Shown piece after piece: positions 57,801 through 64,000 of a stretch of DNA of 64,000 nucleotides. Position numbers and translations under genes: made by a program. The stretch's first letter is position 1; each line of letters opens with the position of its first letter. The stretch lies in NCBI GenBank assembly GCA_014529385.2, contig CM043969.1, forward strand, positions 36,639,922 through 36,703,921, read 5' to 3'. This DNA comes from Adiantum capillus-veneris (lineage: Eukaryota > Streptophyta > Polypodiopsida > Polypodiales > Pteridaceae). Below the pieces are notes generated by a model. The model made no database searches. It saw nothing but the letters and a program-made list of their open reading frames with translations, and was not told the DNA's origin.

Positions 57801-58932
57801 TGAGAAAATTGGATAACTCTAATTCCTTTTGGTTGCTTTTATTTTCGTTTGTTAAAGCATTAGGTTCATTTTGAGAATCTTTAACAAAAATCATGTACAC
57901 GGAAATAGAGCTCTTTATTGACTTGTTGAAAGCTGGTGTATGTACAATGGGGATAGTGTTACCCATTTCCTTAGCATCTATATACATGTCTTTTTCCCTG
58001 AACTTAAAGGAGATTCTCCTTTCAGGAAATTTAACATCGGCAGCCAGGCGGTCAAACCATGGTGTCCCTAGGATTACATCCTCATGCTTGAGAGGAGAGA
58101 TAAAGAAGTCCTCTTTGTCCACATAGCCTTGGACATGAAGCCTCAATTTCCCGATTAAGGGAGTGACTGAAGCTTCTTGCCCCTTGAAGGCATTGTCTGC
58201 GGGTAGGACATCTCCCATCTCGTAGGATTGTATTCCTAGCTTGGTGGCCAACTCTATAGATATAAAATTGTGAGTAGAACCAGGGTCAAAGAGAATAAAA
58301 GCATCATGCTCTCTTACCTTTCCCCAAGCATGGCATAGAGGAGATCCTTTGTGGTGAGTTTGGTGAGTCTCCTCCTCTTGGATTTCAACCAAGGAAGCTC
58401 TAGGAGGATCTTGGCGGTTGTTCTTTTGGGGACAAGCGCGGTACGCATGCCCTTGTTCGCCGCACTTGAAACACCGGTTATCCTTACGATAACGCTCAAG
58501 CTCTTCAGGAGAGACTTTATTCTTACCTTTGTAAACTCCCTTCTCTTTAGCTTTGTTGGAGTTGCCCTTAGGAGACTTTTGGACATTGTCCTTCCCCTTA
58601 GGCTCATTGGAACCCTTGTTTTCCGGGGGCTTATTATTTCTTTTTGCCCCCATTTGGAAATTGATTCGAGAGGCGACCATAGTGTGGTGTATTACCGCCG
58701 ATATGGTACGTGGTCTTTGGGAGTTAACATACTCTGCCATTTCTTCGGTTAAGCCCGCACAAAATTGTTGCTTTTGCTCTCCAAAATCCAACTTTTTGAA
58801 GACAGTGGCTTTGAGTTGTAGGTCCCAAAACTTGTCTACATATTTGTGGATAGATTCATTGGAAGAGAGCTTTAAGCTTCGCCATTCGGTGAGTACTTTG
58901 TCTTTGGCATCGGTGGCCAAAAACTGCTTCAT
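54883..58932 (-). CDS. Gypsy-1 Gag C-terminus plus Pol (1349 codons), chromodomain type
   Basis: Open from ATG at 58932 to 54883, in the same frame as the upstream gag segment. Approximate residues: rest of the retrotransposon Gag domain 1-100; CCHC CFKCGEQGHAYRAC 150-165; protease FDPGSTHNF about 214 (DPG, a variant seen in some plant gypsy proteases); RT with MCVDYRALN about 457 and FFDDIIIYS about 560; RNase H CDACGDCLGAVL about 705 and IAGKHNQVADALSRR; integrase zinc site from about 890; DDE core MDFIFGLP about 990, VSDRDPRMTSNFW about 1052, DGQSEIAN about 1087; chromodomain ILRHEDKVLRGG...YLIKFKNYPFEDARWM about 1290-1340. A 33-residue direct duplication (about 924-989) repeats CVVCQKTKFDRGNKLG. 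Chromodomains target integration to particular chromatin. All catalytic acids checked are present. Confidence 0.93.
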   Translation of the reverse strand: MKQFLATDAKDKVLTEWRSLKLSSNESIHKYVDKFWDLQLKATVFKKLDFGEQKQQFCAGLTEEMAEYVNSQRPRTISAVIHHTMVASRINFQMGAKRNNKPPENKGSNEPKGKDNVQKSPKGNSNKAKEKGVYKGKNKVSPEELERYRKDNRCFKCGEQGHAYRACPQKNNRQDPPRASLVEIQEEETHQTHHKGSPLCHAWGKVREHDAFILFDPGSTHNFISIELATKLGIQSYEMGDVLPADNAFKGQEASVTPLIGKLRLHVQGYVDKEDFFISPLKHEDVILGTPWFDRLAADVKFPERRISFKFREKDMYIDAKEMGNTIPIVHTPAFNKSIKSSISVYMIFVKDSQNEPNALTNENKSNQKELELSNFLKGFQDVFIDDIPCELPLKRGNDDHAIELLPGSSPPNKPPYRVSQAQQEEIMRQVHELVEKGMVRPSSSPFCSPVLLVQKKDSTYRMCVDYRALNRITIKNRFPVPRVEDLFDKRQGSTYFSRVDLKSGYRQIRIVDQDIVKTAFRTTFGLYEYIVMPFGLTNAPATFNRLMEKLFRPHRTFTGVFFDDIIIYSNSLEEHKQHLQVIFQVLRENKLYVNRKKSEFFLQEIQYLGHIISQNGIQMDPSKLEVIKGWPKPRNLHELRSFIGMCAYYRRFIEKFSQIAGPLHDLTKKSVRCTWSAKESNAFEKLISQPVLTLPDLSKPFEVQCDACGDCLGAVLLQEGHAIGYESRRSDPVEQALGIYEKELLAVLHALDSWKHYLLGTPFILRMDHQSLKYFMTQTKLSDKQMRWANFLSQFHFHIAHIAGKHNQVADALSRRPRVNAVSIATHNDLSSMIDEYAIDPNFRDVISALALGKKEEPFTLQDGYLLYGNRLCVTNSLREKVMYESHAPPYAGHRGIQSTLKGIETYFYWPTMKVNIQEYVSKCVVCQKTKFDRGNKLGLLQPLPILNSPWESISKCVVCQKTKFDRGNKLGLLQPLPILNSPWESISMDFIFGLPKSIHGNMGIWTIVDRFSKQAHFIPVKKTIKAHQMATLFISQIFKYHGLPMSIVSDRDPRMTSNFWKGLFENLGTRLNFSSAYHPQIDGQSEIANLTILDLLKAYVMEVDQRSQWEKYLPLVEYAYNNTVHTSTGKAPFEVIEGRSKSPLLLKVHGKIFAADEYSRDLQESFQKIKDAISISQQRKKAAADKHIRAQAFKENDWVLLKFPKARLRHTMGKNPTGHQKYYAKLAKRYYGPFQILRPINEMAYQLKLPNHWLIHNAFHVSLLKPYKGEPPQEPTIEDPPEIEDQEEVLQPESILRHEDKVLRGGKTIRRYLIKFKNYPFEDARWMQGIQLKDNLNLVNAYNASQE
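55966..56163 (-). repeat. 99-bp in-frame tandem duplication in the Gypsy-1 integrase
   Basis: Copies 55966-56064 and 56065-56163 are identical as read. They duplicate the Cys pair of the HHCC zinc site and the linker to the DDE core, giving an H-H-C-C-C-C arrangement without disturbing the frame. Confidence 0.95.
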
Positions 58933-58959
58933 AATGGAAGCTCTTAAAGCTTTCCATGT

Positions 58960-59919
58960 TCATGGAGCTTCACCGTTGGCTCGTAGGCTAGACCACCATT
59001 GTCTGGCGGACTTTTGAAAGTGCATAGCTACATGGTGTAGCTTAGAGGACTCCGTGAAGCCCTCATCTCCAAACGCCGCATTGAATTGTTGGATAAAGGC
59101 CAAGACTTTGTCCGTAGCACCAAAGGTACCATCATAGGTAAGGAAAGAGATGCTCTTCCCTCCCTCTTTGAATTTCTTCAACTTGGACGACCTCTTCCAT
59201 GCGGCATAAGATTTCCTATGGCCTCTTCTTTTTGATGGTTCAAAGATTGCACCATCACTTTCTTCAGAAGGTGAAGAATTTGAAGAAGGTGGAGAAGAGG
59301 GTGACCTCTTTCTCGCCTTTTTCTTGTCTTGATCTTTGTCGTCTTCACCATAGCTTTCATAAGAGGAAGAGGATGAAGAAGATGGAGAAGAGGGTGTCCT
59401 CTTTCTCGCCTTTTTCTTCTCTTGCTTTTTATCATCCCTCTTTGAATTATGGCGTGGAGAAGAGTGTGATGGTCTTCTCCGCTTTGGTGGTGATGGAGAG
59501 CGTTTAGCCCGCCGTCTTCGTGGAGCCATCTCCACCGAGGTGGCGGGAGACTCGCTTCTTTCTCGTTCCTTCGGTGGAGGCTCTTGAGTTCTCCTTTGGG
59601 AAGGAGATGCATCATCAAGAAGTAAATTCTTGAGCCCTTCATATGGATTCTCTTCTTCTTCCCGAATCGGAGAGAGACCTCTTTTGGTAGTCTCACAAGG
59701 AGGCTTCCTAGGTGTTCTCTCGTCATGGTGATGAGCTTGGAGAATCCCGTGAGCACGGAGCTGCCGTTGCACTTCACTTTGGAGAGATGGATTGCCCATG
59801 GCTTGTTGAAGCCTAGAAACAAGATAGTTAACAAGCATTGAAGCATCATTAGTAGCTTGCTCATGAGCAAAATCAAAGTTATCAACATTAATTTCACTCT
59901 CTTTACTATTGTCAGCCAT
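58960..59919 (-). CDS. Gypsy-1 Gag N-terminal segment (319 codons), ends at a premature TGA
   Basis: ATG at 59919-59917 (MADNSKESEINVDNFDF). Residues about 105-245 are a long Ser/Arg/Lys-rich region with bipartite basic motifs and a doubled KKKARKR(T/S)PSSP unit, resembling SR-type or nuclear-localising sequence. The conserved Gag core begins at about 250 (SFLTYDGTFGATDKVLAFI) and is cut after LRANGEAP by TGA (58962-58960). Nine codons later the ATG of the next segment follows in the same frame, and the Gag domain continues straight on (TWKALRASIMKQF). Inferred: one original frame of about 1,678 residues plus one mutation, most simply CGA to TGA. Confidence 0.9.
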   Translation of the reverse strand: MADNSKESEINVDNFDFAHEQATNDASMLVNYLVSRLQQAMGNPSLQSEVQRQLRAHGILQAHHHDERTPRKPPCETTKRGLSPIREEEENPYEGLKNLLLDDASPSQRRTQEPPPKERERSESPATSVEMAPRRRRAKRSPSPPKRRRPSHSSPRHNSKRDDKKQEKKKARKRTPSSPSSSSSSSYESYGEDDKDQDKKKARKRSPSSPPSSNSSPSEESDGAIFEPSKRRGHRKSYAAWKRSSKLKKFKEGGKSISFLTYDGTFGATDKVLAFIQQFNAAFGDEGFTESSKLHHVAMHFQKSARQWWSSLRANGEAP

Positions 59920-60323
59920 TCTAACAACTTTTAGGTGTAAACTTTTTAGGTGTACTTTGGCACTTCAAGCCCTAGTTGCTAATCCTCTTTACCCCTTTAG
60001 AAAAAGCACTCAAGCTACTGTACCCACGCCTCGAATACTATTAATTGCAAGGAATAGAAGAGAGGGTCTTTCGACACCAAAACAGCACCGGCTCCTGTCA
60101 AGCTTCTAATAGCTCAATAGTGGTTAAGCCGTAGGCAAGACCCGTAGGACTCCACTATTAAGACCATAGCTCTCGACGGTGATGCCCCGTTAACTGCACG
60201 AAGGCAGGCGCACTGCAAGGTTGAAAAATCCCTATTCTACTTACTCACATGCAATTAATAATACCAACCATTTGTAGCTAGCTTGAGGACCTCCCTTCTT
60301 GAGCAAGAAAAGAGAAACCTTGA

Positions 60324-60335
60324 GCTCTGATACCA
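60324..60335 (-). other. Gypsy-1 primer binding site
   Basis: The minus strand reads TGGTATCAGAGC (plus GCTCTGATACCA) one base from the 5' LTR. The untranslated leader between it and the gag ATG is about 400 bp. Confidence 0.93.
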
Positions 60336-60336
60336 A

Positions 60337-61926
60337 TGTAACATTTAATGGCCTAATAACTTGTGTGTAGCGGAAATTAGCATGAACATAGTGGGCATTT
60401 CATTAGAATAGATTCCTAATGAGAATTACAAGAGTGCTTGGGTGGAGAGAGCAACAAAAAGCATAACACCTAGTTAGATAGCATCAACAATACTTTCAAA
60501 AGAGAGAGAAATTAAGCTATTGACAATAGTTGAGGACCGGATTTGCATGGAGCCGGTCCCCCCTCCAAAAGGCTTTGTATTATGGTTTCTCCCATCAAGA
60601 GAGACATTGTACAATACAATTCTTTGTGTTCCTTCAAGACTAGCTAGTGCAATGAAGATGGAAGCTTCATGCACTAAGCAAAACACTTAATCAAACACAA
60701 CTTGAATTATCCCCGTTCTCAGACCCAAGACCTCACACACCTTCGAAGATGGTGAGAGCTAGTAGGGTATGAGAGTAGATTGAGAGGAAGAAGGAGTATC
60801 TTACGAGAAAGATGTACATCTCCTCACATAATCACTCATATTAGCATAGCTTAGCTTAGTAATTAGCTTGGTAGAGAAGATGAGCATGCATTGAAGCTTG
60901 GCTCTTGGTTGGATTTGCATCCACATGCCAAGAGAGTGTTGATGTAGGCTTCTATCTCACAAGCTTGGAGTAGGTGATGAGCTCTCCATTAAAGCTTGGG
61001 AGGAGATAGAGTATTCTTTCTTCACACATGGTCAAGTGTGAGTGTGAGTGTGTCAATGCCAAGCAAAAATCAGCCCCCTCTCTCTCTCTTGGGCGAGCCC
61101 TTCCTGCTAAATTGGTCTGGCTTTTGCCTCATTGGACCTCCCCCAGTCAAGCCAATGGGTGTTAAGCAGCATAAGTGATAGCCTTCTGACATGTGTCCCC
61201 CTTTCCCCTTTTGTGAGAGCTTTAGGTAATTAAATAATTAAACTAAACTCTCATTGGACCCCTTTGCCTCCTGGCCAATGGAATCAGGCAAGCCATTGGG
61301 CTCCTGAATGCTCATTGGACCCCTTGGGAGACTGCCCAATAGTCTTCTAGGAGACTTAATTCTCATTGGTTTCTTTTATTAAATGTTTTTAAATTACTTA
61401 AACTAGATTTACTCTAGCTTAATTCTCATTGGTCCACTTCAAGGGTCATCCAATAGAAATTGGGCACACCTTGTGGGCATCTGGCCTAGGGAGCTGACAT
61501 GTGTGCCTCGTTCCCTTTGTGTAAAGGGAGCCTGTGTGTGTGTGTGTGGATTTCTCTCTCATCCCCTACCTTTAGGGCTCCCCCCCTCCCATGTAGGGAT
61601 GTGCAAAGACTTTTAGGGCACACACAAAGCATCCAATTTTCCCTAGGGTTGACCTTTGGACACAACCTTTGAATTTTGGAACCTTAGCATTTTGGAAGTC
61701 TTAATGGGCTGAACCTTAGGGTCGTTTTAGCCCATTGTTGCACATGGCTCTTTTGCAGATGGCCCCCCCTTTGGATCCCTATTTTCCCTCCTTTGGATCC
61801 CTACTGTGGCCGGTCTGCTAGCTTAACCAATATTCTAGCTTTTTCTCCCCTGGCCTTCCCCACATTAAATGATCAGTTTAATATGAGAAAATCATTTAGG
61901 AGAATTTGATATTGATTATTATGACA
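60337..61926 (-). repeat. Gypsy-1 5' LTR
   Basis: 1,590 bp, TG...CA bounded. Differs from the 3' LTR at roughly eight bases and by one CT unit. Both LTRs also share a 70-codon minus-strand frame (60474-60686) with no recognised product. Confidence 0.94.
61111..61463 (-). promoter_or_regulatory. Cluster of CCAAT boxes in the Gypsy-1 LTR
   Basis: Eleven or so CCAAT/ATTGG pentamers occur in 350 bp, many in the longer form CTCATTGGACC, where fewer than one is expected by chance. It lies in the half of the LTR that would be the U3 promoter for minus-strand transcription; the same block is at 53711-54063 in the 3' LTR. CCAAT is the NF-Y binding motif. Function is inferred only. Confidence 0.55.
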
Positions 61927-61931
61927 ATTTA

Positions 61932-63430
61932 AGAGTCAATATTTGAAGGGCTTCCAAAAGATGGACCCTTCATTGTGTAGGGTTCTTTAGCTTGAGAAAT
62001 TTCTTGTTGAGCAACTTGCGTGTCAGTGGCGGAAAGCGCTACAATATTTTACCATGCTTGTGATGGAGAGCAGTGTTCGAGACAAATCATTTTTCCTAAC
62101 CATACACAGAAAGAAGAAAGTTTAGAAGAATGACTTGAATTTATCTTCTTTTTACACTGTGTCTCTTAAATTTCAAGCGGAATGATTATTGTAAGCTAAG
62201 ACACACTTTCCCCAAGTGAAAAGGGTTATAGTTTTCAACCTTGCCGATCTGTGCCTATTTTCTTTTTGGCTTTGAGATTTGTGTGTCTATATTTAAGGTG
62301 GAGATAAGCGCTACAATGTGATCTCTTGGTATTTTAGTGTTTGTTGTATCGATTTAAAGATGCCCATTGAAAGTAGTTCCTACGAAATTTTTTATTTTTT
62401 TATTTTTTCACAAGAAATTCTCTTCGAGAGAGCAGTGATGGAAATCAAACTTTGGATCAAAGTAGTCATAGCAATGTTTGTTAATCGAGTTAGCGCTTGC
62501 CAAAAACAAAAAAAAAAACTAACTGAAGAAACTAAGGGCACACCTAAAACTCTATTTGCAAGTATTTAGACTAAAATTTGTAAAATTTTGTCGATTTACT
62601 TGAAGGAAAGCATGGAATCTAGCCGATGTTTTGCTATTTTAGCTAGTTTCAATAACACTCGTGCAATTTTACTAGCTTCTAATTTTCTTTTGACAACAAT
62701 CGATGGTTTAAAAATTTCCTCACATATACAATCCACCTCACCGATACCTGACACCCATCTGTGCGGCTTGAACTTTATGGCATCTGTACTTTGGTTTGTT
62801 CTAACTTGCTTAACATTACTCAGAATGATGAATTTTGATCTTGACCTTTGTTTCAATAGCCTCAAGATATTCCGCCTTTTGGCCATGTAAATTTAGTGTA
62901 TGATTAGATTGTTGTTGAATTTAACACAAAGTCGTTTTTAGTGCTTTGTCTTTTTTTAGACAAGTTTTGCAGATAAAATCTAAATACAATGTTCTCAAAT
63001 GAAGCTCCATGTCATTTCTTAATGCATTCTGATAATACCCCTCTTGAAACGTCATTTCAATTATTCTTGATAAGTAAGATCTATCTATGTATCTTTAGAC
63101 CTCAAAGTAATATTATCTAATTCAACACAAGTACCTATCCCATCTCCTCTCTTACCTTGACCCCTCCAAATTTCCCACCCTTCACCACATCTCCTTATGC
63201 ACGAATCCTCTAGTTTAATAGTGGTTTGATAAATTAATATTTATTCTATTTGATTTCTTTTAAGTGAGTCTTTTTGCAGATATTCTCACCACCTATAGAT
63301 ACATCAACACCTTTGCAGCAGGCAATAATTTTTTTTCAAATGCTCTCTTACTTGTTTACATTATGTTGCAAAATCTATTCTTTCTAATGTCATGAGTTCT
63401 ACTTTCTTTGATTGAACTCTTTCTTGAGAT
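61932..63430. other. Right flank of Gypsy-1, no gene recognised
   Basis: AT-rich. Overlapping frames on both strands at 62588-62890 (about 97-100 codons) are the longest; the minus one is Lys/Arg-rich (IARVLLKLAKIAKHRLDSM). Neither shows a known motif, so neither is called. Confidence 0.5.
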
Positions 63431-63605
63431 GATTTGTCATACCACTACTTACATGAGCTCAGTTGAAGTGCAATAATCAATAAGATGTGATACATGCTTC
63501 CACATTCCACTCTAAGATGTGATTTGTCATACCACTACTTACATGAGCTCAGTTGAAGTGCAATAATCAATAAGATGTGATACATGCTTCCACATTCCAC
63601 TCTAT
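63431..63605 (+). repeat. 90-bp tandem duplication
   Basis: Copy 1 63431-63520 and copy 2 63521-about 63605 (GATTTGTCATACCACTACTT...CACATTCCACTCTA) appear identical. Non-coding. Confidence 0.93.
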
Positions 63606-63678
63606 TCCAATTTCATATCAAACAGGTCATTTATTTTTTACTTTTATGCCTAACCTAGTCCATTGGTCACATACACAC

Positions 63679-63841
63679 AGATTCGTCGATTTAGGCAGTG
63701 TGTACATACTCATCTTGGTGCAGATTCGCCGATTTAGGCAGAACATTGATAAAATAGAAGATTCATGATTTTTAAACAATATCCAGTGCAGATTCGCCGA
63801 TTTAGGCAGCACGTCGTGTGTAGATTCGCCGGTTTAGGCAA
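63679..63841 (+). repeat. Four copies of a 20-bp motif
   Basis: AGATTCGCCGATTTAGGCAG or a one-base variant at 63679-63698, 63722-63741, 63790-63809 and 63822-63841. Spacings are irregular (43, 68 and 32 bp), which differs from a simple tandem repeat. Confidence 0.9.
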
Positions 63842-64000
63842 CACCGATCACAAAATCATGCTGCAGTGGCTGGCCCCCACTGTAACTTGTATGATTTTGT
63901 TACCCGGGTACATACTGAAAGTGATTTGGATTTGGACTTATATTGCGGAATTGGAATTGGATTGGGATTTGGTATTTAATGATTTTATCACGGCAGTGTT

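Larger units (their letters stand above)
52939..61926 (-). mobile_element. Gypsy-1: young, nearly intact Ty3/gypsy chromovirus
   Basis: LTRs at 60337-61926 (5', element on minus strand) and 52939-54526 (3'), about 1.59 kb each, differ at about eight positions plus a 2-bp CT indel. A perfect 5-bp target duplication ATTTA lies at 52934-52938 and 61927-61931. The primer site is at 60335-60324 and a purine tract abuts the 3' LTR. The single gag-pol frame has one stop. Order is protease, RT, RNase H, integrase, chromodomain. Among the youngest insertions here and the one closest to coding-competent. Confidence 0.95.

Noticed and set aside
62588-62890. Overlapping 97-100 codon frames on both strands
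   Set aside because: No motif, no homologous repeat and AT-rich context; both strands open equally.

Overview
The window is retrotransposon-rich nuclear DNA of a land plant. The evidence is a STIG1-type cysteine-rich secreted protein at the left edge, Ty1/copia and Ty3/gypsy LTR elements primed by initiator tRNA-Met (TGGTATCAGAGC next to the LTRs), gypsy chromodomains, and long GA/CT and GT/CA microsatellites. The lineage is not resolved. A large-genome non-flowering plant such as a fern is possible but was not tested.

Layout. 1-397 (minus): the 5' part of a STIG1-like gene running off the edge. 3.2-9.3 kb: an unrecognised degenerate reading frame cut by a young Copia element (Copia-1, 3827-9109, TSD GTTTT, one LTR difference seen by eye). 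10.7-12.9 kb: a broken Gag-like frame with acidic 30-residue repeats. 15.1-20.1 kb: a 5 kb unit with terminal inverted repeats, holding a gypsy 3' end with a 154-bp LTR, a 173-bp tandem repeat and three spaced palindromes. 20.2-25.4 and 26.8-31.9 kb: two Copia elements of one family (Copia-2, Copia-3) in the same orientation.

33.0-46.5 kb: Copia-4, with a perfect AGATG target duplication at its outer ends. Its 3' LTR is split at an internal GT microsatellite by about 7.8 kb of non-coding DNA, mostly two copies of a 3.5 kb unit. It interrupts a minus-strand CCHC reading frame that becomes continuous when the element is removed. 47.1-48.1 kb: a TRIM-like LTR/PBS/internal tandem (minus). 48.1-49.8 kb: a gypsy pol fragment. 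50.0-50.3 kb: an LTR end with PBS. 52.9-61.9 kb: a young, nearly intact gypsy chromovirus (minus, TSD ATTTA, LTRs of about 1.59 kb) with one premature stop and a 99-bp in-frame duplication in the integrase zinc-finger region. The right 2 kb holds tandem repeats only.

Apart from the STIG1 gene and two broken frames, nearly everything is mobile-element sequence. The elements form a time series of near-intact, recent-but-defective and decayed copies. All coding calls are hand translations. No database search was possible.
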